DNA of 64,000 nucleotides from Planctomycetota bacterium (GTDB lineage: Bacteria; Planctomycetota; Planctomycetia; Pirellulales; Lacipirellulaceae): contig JAKOXH010000031.1 in NCBI GenBank assembly GCA_029781135.1, positions 1-64,000 of the forward strand. Direction: 5' to 3'. Below, in pieces: positions 28,600 to 38,331 of the stretch (the first letter of the stretch is position 1; each line of letters starts with the position of its first letter). Under the pieces are notes generated by a model. The model had not been told where the DNA came from. It made no database searches and saw nothing but the letters and a program-made list of their open reading frames with translations. The position numbers and the translations under genes were made by a program.

Positions 28600-28600
28600 T

Positions 28601-29743
28601 ATGTTGAGTAATTCCGTATCCGTGCCCCGGCTCGGTTGGCTTCTCAGTGGGCAAATGGCGGACGATCAACCGGTTCGACATGTTCGTGTGGACGCCGCGC
28701 GGTTTACGGTTGGCCGTAAACCCGGGGCATCGCTCTGCATCCCGAGTCCAACCGTCTCGCGAGACCATGCGGAAATTACCGTGGTGGAACGCGGCTTGCT
28801 GCTCCGCGACCTGGGAAGCACCAATGGCACATTCGTCAACGGCACAAAGATTCAGCAACCGTGCGTCGTGCACCACGGCGACCTGTTGCAGTTCGGCCAG
28901 GTGATTTTCCGAGTCGTTCAGCAGAGTACCGAAAGCGGTCCACAGACGATTCAAGAGAATTCTTGCGACCGTGCGCTGGCCTTAATTCAATTCGACCAGC
29001 TCATGACCCAACGTGCCGTGACGCCCCACTTTCAGCCGATCGTAACGATGACCGATCGCTGCCCCTGTGCATCGGAAGTGCTCGCACGCAGTCGCTTTTT
29101 CGGGCTGAATGATCCGCAATCGATGTTTGCGGCGGCCAAAGTGCTGAATATGGAGGGCGAATTAAGCCGCATTCTTCGCGAAGAGGGTGTCCGGAGCGGA
29201 CAGGTTCTTCCGAATGAACATGCGCTGTTCGTGAATACGCATCCGGCGGAAATCTGCGACCTCGACCTGCTGATCTTCTCGCTCGGTGAACTTCGCGAAA
29301 TCGAACCGCGTCGTCCTTTGGTACTCGAAATCCACGAAGCCTCGGTTACCAGTGGACAAGAGATGCAGACCCTGCGGGCCGCGCTAAACGATCTACAGAT
29401 TGGACTCGCGTACGATGATTTTGGCGCCGGCCAGGCACGCCTGGTTGAATTGGTCGACGTGCCGCCTGATTATTTGAAGTTCGATATGCGGCTCGTACAG
29501 AACTTGAAGTTGGCATCGATCGAACGCCAACGAATGCTGGGTAGCCTCGTCCAAATGGTTCTCGACCTAGGAATTGCGCCGTTGGCAGAAGGGATCGAAC
29601 TCGAAGGCGATCATGAGATTTGTCAACAATTAGGCTTTAAGTACGCGCAAGGGTACTTGTACGGATACCCGGTACTACCTAAGCAACTCTCCTTTGACTG
29701 CAAACCGACGAGTGAGCAGGATGCTAGGCCAAGGCACATCTAG
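28601..29743 (+). CDS. FHA-EAL two-domain protein
   Basis: 380 residues; the ATG begins one base after the stop of the kinase-tubulin gene, so translation is probably coupled. The FHA domain (about 30-105) has the phosphothreonine-binding residues in order: GR (38-39), SRDH (53-56) and STNGTFVNG (73-81). The EAL domain (about 130-370) keeps the EVLAR form of the EAL motif (Glu159), an Asn in FVNTHP, LEIHE, YDDFGAG, a Lys in KFD, EGIE and QGYLYG. These are most of the residues needed for c-di-GMP hydrolysis, so activity is possible. There is no GGDEF domain. It likely reads phosphorylation by the upstream kinase. Confidence 0.92.
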   Translation: MLSNSVSVPRLGWLLSGQMADDQPVRHVRVDAARFTVGRKPGASLCIPSPTVSRDHAEITVVERGLLLRDLGSTNGTFVNGTKIQQPCVVHHGDLLQFGQVIFRVVQQSTESGPQTIQENSCDRALALIQFDQLMTQRAVTPHFQPIVTMTDRCPCASEVLARSRFFGLNDPQSMFAAAKVLNMEGELSRILREEGVRSGQVLPNEHALFVNTHPAEICDLDLLIFSLGELREIEPRRPLVLEIHEASVTSGQEMQTLRAALNDLQIGLAYDDFGAGQARLVELVDVPPDYLKFDMRLVQNLKLASIERQRMLGSLVQMVLDLGIAPLAEGIELEGDHEICQQLGFKYAQGYLYGYPVLPKQLSFDCKPTSEQDARPRHI

Positions 29744-29834
29744 TTTCCAAATGGCGGCGCCGGTCCAGCCGCGCACAAGACCATGAAAACACGCGGCCAA
29801 TCAGGCTGTAGGCTATTTCCAGTGCGGCCGGTTA

Positions 29835-30197
29835 TTAACCAAACCAGCCCCGCTTCATAAACGCGGCGCGAGCAGCGGCTTCGTCGGCCTCGATGTCAAA
29901 GAGCTTGTCGAGCTTGGTGATCTTGAATACCTGCCGGATTTCAGGGTCAATCGAGCAGAATTTCAGTTTGACCTTGAACTCGGTCGCCTTCTTGTGCACT
30001 TGTATTAGCTTACCAAGCATCGACGACGACATGAATTTTACATTGTGGAAGTCGAGAATTACCCGCTCTTCCGTCGTCTTGTTAAGCATTTCCATAAGAT
30101 CGCGGCTGAGCTGCTCGAGTTTTGTTTCATCGAGGATGCGCGCGTCTTCAAAGACGACCGTGAGGATACCATCTTTCGAGTAGCTACTGAGTGACAT
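29835..30197 (-). CDS. STAS-domain anti-sigma factor antagonist-like protein
   Basis: 120 residues from the ATG at 30197 with a GGGG site upstream; the longer open frame is rejected. The whole protein is one STAS domain: strand VILDFHNVKFM, the phosphorylatable serine position in SSSMLGKLI, and the KLDKLFDIEADEAAA end. Such proteins relieve anti-sigma factors through reversible serine phosphorylation. No RsbW-type kinase is adjacent. It is convergent with the FHA-EAL gene. Confidence 0.87.
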   Translation of the reverse strand: MSLSSYSKDGILTVVFEDARILDETKLEQLSRDLMEMLNKTTEERVILDFHNVKFMSSSMLGKLIQVHKKATEFKVKLKFCSIDPEIRQVFKITKLDKLFDIEADEAAARAAFMKRGWFG

Positions 30198-30361
30198 GGC
30201 AGGCCCCAAAAAGCGTTGAATTAGGGAACTGTGAGAATAGCCTGGGGGCCAGAGAATGGCAATGGGCGAGGCGGAACCCAAATAGGCAGCACGGCTGTAA
30301 CGTCGACGTGGCGCCCCAGTCGACCGTAGCAATGCTATAAATCGCTACTCGAACCGCGACG

Positions 30362-30964
30362 TTAAGCGACGCGCCGGATGACGCCGGTAACTATGCCAAT
30401 TACCTGGGCATTGCGCGAGTAAATCGGCTTCATGGAAGCATTCGCGGGCTGCAACCGAATACGATTCGCCTCGGGGAACCAGTATTTAAGCGTGGCTTCG
30501 CCCTCCTCGGTAAGTGCGACGACAATATCGCCCTTGTGGGCGGTGCGGGCACGCCGGCAGATGACAATGTCGCCATCGGCAATCTGAGCCTCGATCATTG
30601 AATCGCCTTTGACTCGCAAGGCGAACTGATTCTTCCGCTGCGGGAACCAATCTTCAAAATCGAACCGTTCCGCCTGCTCGATTGCTTCGGTCAAATTGCC
30701 AGCAGCAATTTGGCCAACCAAGGGCATGCCGCGCTCGTCGCGATAAGCATCGCTGATTTGAATGGCCCGCGACATGTTGGGCTCGCGTGTGATTAACCCC
30801 TTCTTTTCCAGCGCCTTCAGGTGGCACATGACACCATTGGGCGAGCTAATGCTGAAATTGTCGCCGATTTCTCGCACCGTCGGCCCGTATCCGCGGCCTG
30901 TGATCTTCTCGCGGATGAAGTCGAAAACTTCGCGCTGACGCGAGGTCAAGTCTGGATGGGACAT
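30362..30964 (-). CDS. lexA: LexA repressor
   Basis: 200 residues from the ATG at 30964. The winged-helix domain is 1-70 (LTSRQREVFDFI, GYGPTVREIGDNF). The self-cleavage site is Ala88-Gly89 (QIAAGN), with catalytic Ser122 in KGDSMIEA and Lys160 in ATLKYW. LexA represses DNA-damage genes and cleaves itself when RecA is activated. The upstream region has a promoter-like sequence and a perfect palindrome (30976-30987) that could be the autoregulatory site. Confidence 0.96.
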   Translation of the reverse strand: MSHPDLTSRQREVFDFIREKITGRGYGPTVREIGDNFSISSPNGVMCHLKALEKKGLITREPNMSRAIQISDAYRDERGMPLVGQIAAGNLTEAIEQAERFDFEDWFPQRKNQFALRVKGDSMIEAQIADGDIVICRRARTAHKGDIVVALTEEGEATLKYWFPEANRIRLQPANASMKPIYSRNAQVIGIVTGVIRRVA

Positions 30965-30975
30965 ATTACTACTCG

Positions 30976-30987
30976 TTTCGTACGAAA
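30976..30987 (-). promoter_or_regulatory. Palindrome TTTCGTACGAAA, candidate LexA operator
   Basis: A perfect 12-base palindrome 11 bases upstream of the lexA start codon, between the predicted promoter and the coding region. It does not match the E. coli or B. subtilis SOS box, but LexA sites vary between phyla. Assignment by position only. Confidence 0.45.
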
Positions 30988-31060
30988 TGGATAACGATCG
31001 ACCTGCAAATTGCGATTCCATTCAACGGCCGGTTGCATTCGCAAACCGCCATAACGTCAG

Positions 31061-31088
31061 ACTATAATATACGCCCGTACATCGTCAA
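31061..31088 (-). promoter_or_regulatory. Candidate lexA promoter
   Basis: On the minus strand: TTGACG (31083-31088), a 16-base spacer, then TATAGT (31061-31066). It would give a leader of about 90 bases. Confidence 0.5.
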
Positions 31089-31301
31089 GGCCAAGGCACA
31101 AGATTTTTGGTCGTGCCGCCCGCCGGAACACAATCGCGACGATTTCGCGAGGGATTAACACGAGCAACATGTTCAATGGCTACCGCTTTGGCCCTGGTTT
31201 GTGCGAGAATTTCGTGACCGGTGCCCCGGGGAAGTCTCCATGCCTTTTCCGCCTTCGCTGTCTGGATTATGGTAATTACACGTTTTGAAGGGAGATAACT
31301 T

Positions 31302-31610
31302 ATGATTCACGTCATCGCCACGATTCAGGTTGCCCCGGGGCGTTTGCCAGATTTTCTCAAGGAGTTCCACCGGTTGGTCCCCCTTGTACGGGCGGAGAAG
31401 GGGTGTATGGAATATGGGCCGACGCGCGATATCGAAACCGGTATTGCTGGCCTGCCGGGCGCGCGGGAGGATGTCGTTACGGTGGTGGAAAAGTGGGAAA
31501 GTGTAGCCGCGCTTGCTGCCCACCTGAAAGCCCCCCACATGATGAGCTACCGCGACGCTGTTGGCGACATGGTTCTGGACGTGGATATTCGCGTCACCGA
31601 GCCAGTTTAA
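31302..31610 (+). CDS. Antibiotic biosynthesis monooxygenase (ABM/YgiN-like) domain protein
   Basis: 102 residues, a single dimeric alpha+beta barrel domain. Typical features are IHVIATIQVAPGRLPDFLKE at the start, a central EYGPTRD and a VVEKWES strand before the helix AALAAHLKAPHM. AGGGAG lies at good spacing before the ATG. Members include quinol monooxygenases and many uncharacterised small enzymes; the substrate cannot be read from sequence. Confidence 0.88.
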   Translation: MIHVIATIQVAPGRLPDFLKEFHRLVPLVRAEKGCMEYGPTRDIETGIAGLPGAREDVVTVVEKWESVAALAAHLKAPHMMSYRDAVGDMVLDVDIRVTEPV

Positions 31611-31689
31611 GGTCCGAGTACCCGTGGCGTTTGGTTCCCACATTTGTGGTGACCAAATTCTGCCCTCATTTTGCCTGCTGCACTAAAGA

Positions 31690-32844
31690 ATGTCGGACTC
31701 GGAACGCCAAGAAATCGCTGCCCGCTCGAAGACGATCGTGGTCAAGGTCGGCACGCGTGTGCTTGCCCGCGAGGATGGTACGCTCGATCAAAACCGCGTC
31801 ACGGCGATTTCGGACCAAGTCGTTCAACTGATGAACGATCGACGGCAGGTTGTGCTCGTCAGCAGTGGGGCTGTGGGAGCTGGGATGGGGAGGCTTGGTT
31901 TGCCTCAACGGCCGACCGATCTTGCGCACCTCCAGGCCGTCGCCGCCGTTGGCCAGAGCCGGCTAATTGAATCCTATAATTTCGCTTTGCAGTCGCATGG
32001 CCGGCATGCGGCCCAAATCTTGCTAACCGCCGACGACCTGAACGACCGCACGCGATATTTGAACGTCCGTAATACGCTGCTGGCGATTTTCCAATATGGC
32101 GCGCTGCCAATCATTAACGAGAACGACACCGTACGCGTCGACGAGTTGCAGCGCAATGTGGGCGATAACGACCGCCTGGCTGCGATGGTGACGAATCTGC
32201 TGCGTGCGCCGCTGCTGGTGCTGCTCTCCGATATCGAAGGGCTTTACGACCGCCATCCTTCGCTTCCCGACGCGTCCGTTATCCCGCTGGTCGATCAGAT
32301 GGATACAGCCATGCGGGATTTCCAACGCCAGACGCCGGTTTCAAATGGCCCCAACCATCTCAGCCGAGGCGGCATGGCGAGTAAACTGGAAGCGGCACGT
32401 TTGGCAGTAATGGCGGGCGAGAGCGTGATCATCGCGAACGGCCAGCGCCCGAATGTGCTGGTGGATATTATCCGTGGAGAAACCGTCGGCACGTTGTTTG
32501 TGACGCAAGGACCGGCGGTGGCGTCGCGGAAGCGTTGGATTGGTCTAACGGCGCAGCCGAACGGGAAGCTGATGCTCGATCAGGGTGCCCAAATCGCAGT
32601 CGAGAAACGCGGCCGCAGCTTGCTCGCCATTGGGATCGAGCGTGTCGAAGGCAACTTCCAAAAAGGGGATGTCGTCTCCCTCTGCCGAGAGGATTCTACC
32701 GAGTTTGCGCGGGGACTGACCAATTACGGCTCGGAAGAACTGAGACGCATCGCGCGCCAGCCTTCGGATAAGTTCGTGGTAATCCTCGGTCATTGCCCCT
32801 ACGAGGAAGTGGTTCACCGCGATAATCTTGTCGTTCTCGGTTAA
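31690..32844 (+). CDS. proB: Glutamate 5-kinase
   Basis: 384 residues, the full-length form with a C-terminal PUA domain (about 285-375). VVKVGTRVL near 18-26, VSSGAVGAGM (57-66) and the INENDTV segment (about 142) are diagnostic for the amino-acid kinase fold. SRGGMASKLEAA carries the substrate-loop signature. It catalyses the first step of proline synthesis. proA was not found beside it. Confidence 0.96.
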   Translation: MSDSERQEIAARSKTIVVKVGTRVLAREDGTLDQNRVTAISDQVVQLMNDRRQVVLVSSGAVGAGMGRLGLPQRPTDLAHLQAVAAVGQSRLIESYNFALQSHGRHAAQILLTADDLNDRTRYLNVRNTLLAIFQYGALPIINENDTVRVDELQRNVGDNDRLAAMVTNLLRAPLLVLLSDIEGLYDRHPSLPDASVIPLVDQMDTAMRDFQRQTPVSNGPNHLSRGGMASKLEAARLAVMAGESVIIANGQRPNVLVDIIRGETVGTLFVTQGPAVASRKRWIGLTAQPNGKLMLDQGAQIAVEKRGRSLLAIGIERVEGNFQKGDVVSLCREDSTEFARGLTNYGSEELRRIARQPSDKFVVILGHCPYEEVVHRDNLVVLG

Positions 32845-32988
32845 GACAAGTAAAATAGAGCGACTGCGGAAGATCGATTCACTTTGACGACGCGGCCCGT
32901 TGCTTGCACACGAGGTGATTGCCGCTACGGCGGGCGGCAGTTTTTTCTTGGGTTTGCCGGCGGTCGTCAACAAACGCTGCTTGCATCC

Positions 32989-34524
32989 ATGACCGCCGTT
33001 CGCGATTCGGTTTTACAGGCTGCCGCGCACCAGCCGCCTACGTCCCTTCCTATTGCGAAGGTTGATTTCGCCGAATTCTCGCGCGATTTGCTGACGAGTT
33101 TTCGGGACTTGCATCGCGAGCACGGCCCAATTGCCGCCATTGAAGACGGCGGACAGCGCGTTGTTTTTCTCTTCGACCCGGTTTACAACCAGCAAGTTCT
33201 TTCCGACACCGAGCGATACCACGCGCGGTTCTTTACAATCCGCGGCCCGAAGCGATCGGCACAACGTCGGGTAACGTGCGGCTTGCTGGCGATGAATGGC
33301 GAGCAACATCGTCGCAATCGGCGGATTGTCAAGCAGCCGTTCAGCCTCCGCGCAATCAATACCTATGCCGATACGGTTCTCACGCTAACGAACGAGTTAC
33401 TGGAAAGTTGGCAGCCTGGCGACGTCCGCGACATTGCCGAAGAAATGCGGCAATACATGTTGCGCGTAACGAGCCGATTGCTGTTTGGATTGGAAGATCC
33501 CCAGGGGGCTTATCGACTTGGTGACATGATTGCCAATTGGGTGACGCTGAATCACGAAGTTGGCGTCGGCGCTTTGGTGCCGAGCGAACGATTTTTGGAA
33601 GGCTATGAAGAACTGCTCGACGTGGCCGAACAAATCGAAGCCGAAGTGCTGACGATGATTCGCCAACGTCGCGAGAGTCACCAACAGAGCAACGATGTGC
33701 TTTCCGTCCTGGTACGCTCGCACGATGAAGAAGGCGGCTTAAGCGATGAAGAATTGGTTGGCCAAGCCGCTGTATTATTCTCGGCAGCGCACATGACAAC
33801 GGCCCACGCGCTGGCCTGGACGCTATTTCTGTTGGCGCAGCATCCGGCGGTGATGACGCAGCTTTATAAGGAACTCGCCGCGGGCAGTAATTCGGCAGCT
33901 GGCACTTGTGCCGAGGGCGAATCTCGTGGGCCACGCTCATTGGGCGCGCTGCCAAAGGGCGATGACCTTTCGCTGCTCGATCGGGTAATCAAAGAGAGTC
34001 TGCGCGTGCTGCCAGCCTCGGCTTATTCGCAACGCATGACGGCCGAAGCCGTGCAACTCGGTCCGTTCAAACTGCCACGAGGCACGGGAATCGTGTTTAC
34101 GCCATTGATCGTGCACCATTTGGCTTCCTTCTATGAACGGCCGGAGCGGTTCGATCCAGATCGGTGGCTGACGTTACGTCCGAGTCCTTACGCATATCAT
34201 CCGTTTGGGGCGGGACCACGGCTATGCATCGGCGGACCGTTGGCGACGGCCATCATGCGCTTGGCGCTGGAACGAATTCTGACGCGATACCGACTCTCCG
34301 TTGTGCCGGGGAGCGATATCTCCGCCCGGGTCGAATCCACCATGTTGTACCCCGCACATGGAATCCCACTGCGAATCGATGTCGCGGACGGCAGGTACGC
34401 TGCAAATCCGGTCGCCGGGAACATCCACACGCTCGTCGATCTTGGCGAACATCTCAGGTCTTCGGCCAACTCTTCGACGGCGGTCGATTTGGCGCGTCCC
34501 GCAACGCCGCGAAAGCCACGCTAG
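32989..34524 (+). CDS. Cytochrome P450
   Basis: 511 residues from the ATG at 32989; the frame opens upstream at a TTG. ExxR is Glu336-Arg339 (KESLRV), the heme loop is FGAGPRLCIG with Cys413, and the I-helix carries SAAHMTTAHAL in place of the usual AGxxT. An unusual Gly/Ser-rich insert lies at about 299-325. There is no N-terminal membrane anchor, so it should be a soluble bacterial monooxygenase. The redox partner and substrate are unknown; no ferredoxin gene is adjacent. Confidence 0.94.
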   Translation: MTAVRDSVLQAAAHQPPTSLPIAKVDFAEFSRDLLTSFRDLHREHGPIAAIEDGGQRVVFLFDPVYNQQVLSDTERYHARFFTIRGPKRSAQRRVTCGLLAMNGEQHRRNRRIVKQPFSLRAINTYADTVLTLTNELLESWQPGDVRDIAEEMRQYMLRVTSRLLFGLEDPQGAYRLGDMIANWVTLNHEVGVGALVPSERFLEGYEELLDVAEQIEAEVLTMIRQRRESHQQSNDVLSVLVRSHDEEGGLSDEELVGQAAVLFSAAHMTTAHALAWTLFLLAQHPAVMTQLYKELAAGSNSAAGTCAEGESRGPRSLGALPKGDDLSLLDRVIKESLRVLPASAYSQRMTAEAVQLGPFKLPRGTGIVFTPLIVHHLASFYERPERFDPDRWLTLRPSPYAYHPFGAGPRLCIGGPLATAIMRLALERILTRYRLSVVPGSDISARVESTMLYPAHGIPLRIDVADGRYAANPVAGNIHTLVDLGEHLRSSANSSTAVDLARPATPRKPR

Positions 34525-34545
34525 CGCGGCAATTCGGCACGTGGA

Positions 34546-35100
34546 TCAGATGTTGGCGCTCGGTTTGTTGCGGACGGTGGCGTACATGTAAACGTCGCGT
34601 GGTGAATCGCCGAGGTTGGGCAAGACAAGATACTTGCGCAGTATCCCTTCGCGCGTCAGGCCGACTTTCTCAAGTACCCGCGCCGAAGCCATGTTTTCGA
34701 CATCACACATGGCGGCGATGCGAACCAGCGACGAATTCGCCCACGCCGACTTGACGAATGCGCGCGCCGCTTCCGTCGCGAATCCGTTTCCCCAGGCATC
34801 GCGGGCAAGGCAGTAACCGAAGCCCAGAAGATGGCCACTGATTTCTCCGCCGACCGAGCCAAGCAGTAGCTCTGTATGCTTTGCAAAAATCAGGTAGCCC
34901 AGCGCGGTACGGCTCTCGATGTTGGCTAACAGCTTGTCAAGGAACTCACGGGTATCGTCGAGCGAACGGTGCGGTTTCCAGCTCATGTAGCGGCTTACAT
35001 CGCGATCTTGGCCGTAGCGTGCAAAGATACTTGCCGCATCATCGATCGTCGGCGGCCGCAACAGGAGCCGCTCTGTTTCGATACATAATCGGGTTTCCAT
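34546..35100 (-). CDS. GNAT family N-acetyltransferase (RimJ/RimL type)
   Basis: 184 residues. The family pattern is clear: TERLLLRPPTIDDA at the start, the acetyl-CoA-binding ARDAWGNGFATEAARAF region, and NMASARVLEKVGLTREG near the C-terminus. Such enzymes acetylate N-terminal amines of ribosomal proteins or small molecules. Convergent with the P450 gene with a 21-base gap. The exact substrate is unknown. Confidence 0.92.
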   Translation of the reverse strand: METRLCIETERLLLRPPTIDDAASIFARYGQDRDVSRYMSWKPHRSLDDTREFLDKLLANIESRTALGYLIFAKHTELLLGSVGGEISGHLLGFGYCLARDAWGNGFATEAARAFVKSAWANSSLVRIAAMCDVENMASARVLEKVGLTREGILRKYLVLPNLGDSPRDVYMYATVRNKPSANI

Positions 35101-35315
35101 GGCAAAACCAGTTTGTCTTCATGGTAAGAATGTGTTGCGATTAGGACGGTCATGCCGGCAGATTGGTTCGCGGCTCTCCGGAGAAGCAGGGGGAATGTTG
35201 CCGAAATGCCACATCGTTTTGAGAGGTGTTTGTTGGGTGATTACGCTGGATTTGGGCAGTGCTCGCGGCGCTATTATTTCCATTCTTCCACCCCTGATTC
35301 GCCCTGGCTGCAATC

Positions 35316-35831
35316 ATGAAGCTCTTTGCTACAGTATTTCTGGCGTTACTCGTCTCTATGGGAATCATACGGTCGGCACTTGCGCATGAAATCTTGTTTC
35401 AAGATCGGATGACTGCCGCTCAAGAACTTGAACAAGCGAAGGCGGACTTGCGGAACTACTGGCTCGTCGAATATCCGCGGAAACTCCGGGAACTGGATGC
35501 AGCCATTGAAATGACGGAAACAGAGGTCGCGAACAATAAATCGCTCGTGCGCGAATATCGACCATTCAATCGGTTTTCCATCGGCAATCCGTTCCCAATC
35601 ACACAGCGGAATTTGGAGTTGTGTGCGCGATCAACCGAGTTGCGGTTAGATAGCTTGCGAACGGAACGCAATAACCTGGTGCGATTTCACTCAGACCAAA
35701 TTCGCGCCCTTACCGCTCGCATGATTCAGGCACGCGATCGGCTGCAAGCGATTGACGCAGCCTTTGCGGCGAGCGCACCTGCCGTTGAACCATTGCCGGA
35801 GAAAGCGCCGTCAGACACGCCCTCTCAATGA
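35316..35831 (+). CDS. Secreted coiled-coil protein of unknown function
   Basis: 171 residues. Residues 1-23 form a signal peptide (hydrophobic run ending SALAHE). Residues 30-150 are strongly helical with heptad-like spacing (RKLRELDAAIEMTETEV, RSTELRLDSLRTERNNL). A short Pro-rich tail ends the protein. There is no catalytic motif. Probably periplasmic. Not recognised. Confidence 0.72.
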   Translation: MKLFATVFLALLVSMGIIRSALAHEILFQDRMTAAQELEQAKADLRNYWLVEYPRKLRELDAAIEMTETEVANNKSLVREYRPFNRFSIGNPFPITQRNLELCARSTELRLDSLRTERNNLVRFHSDQIRALTARMIQARDRLQAIDAAFAASAPAVEPLPEKAPSDTPSQ

Positions 35832-35980
35832 CTCGATGCAACCACAAACCGCTTCGTACCGGCAAATTCCAGCCGGTTGAGCAACGCGGGTAGACGCGCT
35901 AGAATTAAGGGCTCGGTGTCGCATCGGCATATAGAGAGGGTGCGGCATTTCCGGCCGGGCGGTTTGGCGATGCTCAATTC

Positions 35981-37582
35981 ATGAGTCAACTTCATCACGA
36001 ATGCGGCTTGGCGGCGATCTACCATTTGCCAGGCGAGGCGGCGAGTTCATTGTGTCCGCCGCAGGGGCCTGAACAAGTTTCCCGGCTGATTCCGCGAATT
36101 CTCCTGGATGTCCAGAATCGCGGCCAGCTTTCGGCCGGCATGACGAGCTACCAACCGGCGCGCGAGCAATTACTTGATACCTATCGCGGCCTGGGCAGCG
36201 TGAGCGAGGTGTTCCGGCTGAGCCACAAGGGGAAGGCCGAGAGCATCATGGACCGTTATGCCGGACGGGCAGCGATCGGACATGTGCGGTATGCCACCTG
36301 TGGTCAGGACGATCTTAATTATGCTCAGCCGTTTGAGCGTCACCATTTGCAGAAGCACAAGTGGTTCAGTTTCGCATTCAATGGCCAATTAGCGAACTAC
36401 GCGGAATTGCGCGATAAGTTACTGGCGGATGACGAGCATCATCTTTCGCGCGATACCGATACAGAAATCATCATGCACGAGATTAGTCGGGAACTCTCCG
36501 GCGCTGGCCGGCCGTCGCTGGTCGACGTGATGCGGAATGTCGCCAAGCGGTTCGACGGCGCCTATTGCCTGGTGTTGCTCAATGCGCTGGGCGAAATGGT
36601 AATCGCGCGAGATCCGTGGGGCTTCCGGCCATTGAGTTACGCCATCGAAGGTCCGCTGTTGGCGGCAGCCAGCGAGAGTGTGGCGCTGCTCAACCTCGGT
36701 TTTGAGAACGATAATATTCATTCGCTCGAACCAGGTCACATGATTTCAGTCAGCGGCGGCAGAATCAACATCGAGCGCTTTGCCGAAGCTCCGCGGCAAG
36801 CCCACTGCTTCTTTGAGTGGGTCTATTTCGCCAACGTGGCCAGTTCAATGGACGGACGCAACGTGTATCTGGCCCGCAAATCGCTGGGCGAAGAACTCGC
36901 GAAGCTGGAAGATGTGCCGGTCGATAACGACACAATCGTGGTGCCGGTGCCCGATACGAGCAAATGTGCGGCCGATGCCATGGCATACCGCCTGGGCGTC
37001 CCTAGTGCCGAAGGTCTCATCCGCAATCGTTACTCGGGCCGCACGTTTATCGAAGGCACCGGCACGCGGGCGAATAAAGCTTCATCCAAATACACGCCGC
37101 TCCGCGAAGTGCTCGAAGGCAAACGGGTCTTTCTGGTGGAAGACTCAATTGTGCGCTCGACGACCATGCGGGTGCTCATTTCGCGCATGCGGAACGTGGG
37201 GCGGGCGCGCGAGATTCATGTGCGCGTGGCTTGCCCGCCAATCATCGCGCCGTGTTTCTACGGGATCGATATGTCGACGGTGTCGGAGCTATTCGCTCCA
37301 AAATTCATGCAGCCCGGTCAACCGCAACAAGAGACCTTTGCGGAAATGGCCCGCGAACTCGGCGCCGATTCGCTCCGCTATCTGCACGTCGATGCCATCG
37401 CACGAGCACTCGATTTTTCGGTCGATGCCTTGTGCCGGGCGTGTATCACGGGCCGATACCCCACGGCCCACGGCCAGCAACTCTACCAAGTGGCACTCGA
37501 AAACGCCGCAGCGATGGGCAAGTGCGACCCCACCAACAGCCGTGCGCCACGAACGTACGAGGCACCGGCTGGGCGCGTGTAA
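35981..37582 (+). CDS. purF: Amidophosphoribosyltransferase
   Basis: 533 residues. The N-terminal glutaminase starts at Cys8 (HECGLAAI), so a seven-residue leader must be removed to expose the nucleophile, as in the Bacillus-type enzyme. NRGQLSAGM and GHVRYATCG are active-site segments. The PRPP loop is [15 protein letters not shown] (about 385-399). Cysteines in PCFYGID and [12 protein letters not shown] match iron-sulfur ligands of the Bacillus type. It catalyses the committed step of purine synthesis. Some standard residues differ (for example NRGQLSAG for HRGQESAG), so a paralogue cannot be excluded. Confidence 0.9.
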   Translation: MSQLHHECGLAAIYHLPGEAASSLCPPQGPEQVSRLIPRILLDVQNRGQLSAGMTSYQPAREQLLDTYRGLGSVSEVFRLSHKGKAESIMDRYAGRAAIGHVRYATCGQDDLNYAQPFERHHLQKHKWFSFAFNGQLANYAELRDKLLADDEHHLSRDTDTEIIMHEISRELSGAGRPSLVDVMRNVAKRFDGAYCLVLLNALGEMVIARDPWGFRPLSYAIEGPLLAAASESVALLNLGFENDNIHSLEPGHMISVSGGRINIERFAEAPRQAHCFFEWVYFANVASSMDGRNVYLARKSLGEELAKLEDVPVDNDTIVVPVPDTSKCAADAMAYRLGVPSAEGLIRNRYSGRTFIEGTGTRANKASSKYTPLREVLEGKRVFLVEDSIVRSTTMRVLISRMRNVGRAREIHVRVACPPIIAPCFYGIDMSTVSELFAPKFMQPGQPQQETFAEMARELGADSLRYLHVDAIARALDFSVDALCRACITGRYPTAHGQQLYQVALENAAAMGKCDPTNSRAPRTYEAPAGRV

Positions 37583-37716
37583 CCCCCGCTGACTTCGGCA
37601 AAGCCTATTGGGAACAGATATTCCATCGCCCGTAGCGTGATCGCGACATTGGAGGAACGCCACACACCAATTATAATACGCGCGGTGTGAGTGCGATGCC
37701 GATCGGAGAGCAAGAT

Positions 37717-38331
37717 ATGGCCACTGTCATCATGGACCACAAATTCGCCGAGCAGCTGCGCGAAGAGCGCCGTGTCGCTGGCTCAGATCGTTGGGATGAG
37801 GTGTGGGAGGGCACGTACATGATGGCGCCGCTGCCGAATATTGAGCACCAGGATATAGTCAGCCGATTGGTCTCAATCTTCCGTGAAACGTTAGGCTGGG
37901 ATAGCCCGGACATTGTACTACCTGGCACCAATGTCAGCGATCGCATGAAAGGCTGGACGCAAAACTACCGCTGCCCCGATGTCGTCGTGTATCTCGCCGG
38001 CACACAAGCAAAAAGATACAAGACCCACTGGCAAGGCGGTCCTGATTTCGGCGTCGAAATCGTCAGCGAAGATGACCGCACCCGTGACAAAATCCCGTTT
38101 TATTCGCAAGTCGGCACACGCGAACTCCTTGTTATCGACCGCGACCCTTGGCGCGTGGAGTTGCTGCGCCTCGCTGGCAAGAAGCTCAAATCGGTCGGCG
38201 TCTCATCCGGCCGCAAGGGCCGCCTTCTTGAAAGCCACGTCCTGCCTCTCACGTTCCGGCTCGTCAGCAGCAAGGCGCGGCCCGCGATCCAGGTCGTTCG
38301 CACCTCGGATAAAAAAGAATGGCTAGTTTAG
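37717..38331 (+). CDS. Uma2 family endonuclease-like protein
   Basis: 204 residues from the ATG at 37717, chosen because GGAGAG lies seven bases upstream; the frame extends to a GTG at 37687. The PD-(D/E)xK-type core is visible as CPDVVVY followed by FGVEIVSEDDRTRDK and an ELLVIDRD strand. Uma2 proteins are numerous in planctomycetes and cyanobacteria, and their role is poorly known. The last 9 bases overlap the convergent ferritin-like gene. Confidence 0.88.
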   Translation: MATVIMDHKFAEQLREERRVAGSDRWDEVWEGTYMMAPLPNIEHQDIVSRLVSIFRETLGWDSPDIVLPGTNVSDRMKGWTQNYRCPDVVVYLAGTQAKRYKTHWQGGPDFGVEIVSEDDRTRDKIPFYSQVGTRELLVIDRDPWRVELLRLAGKKLKSVGVSSGRKGRLLESHVLPLTFRLVSSKARPAIQVVRTSDKKEWLV

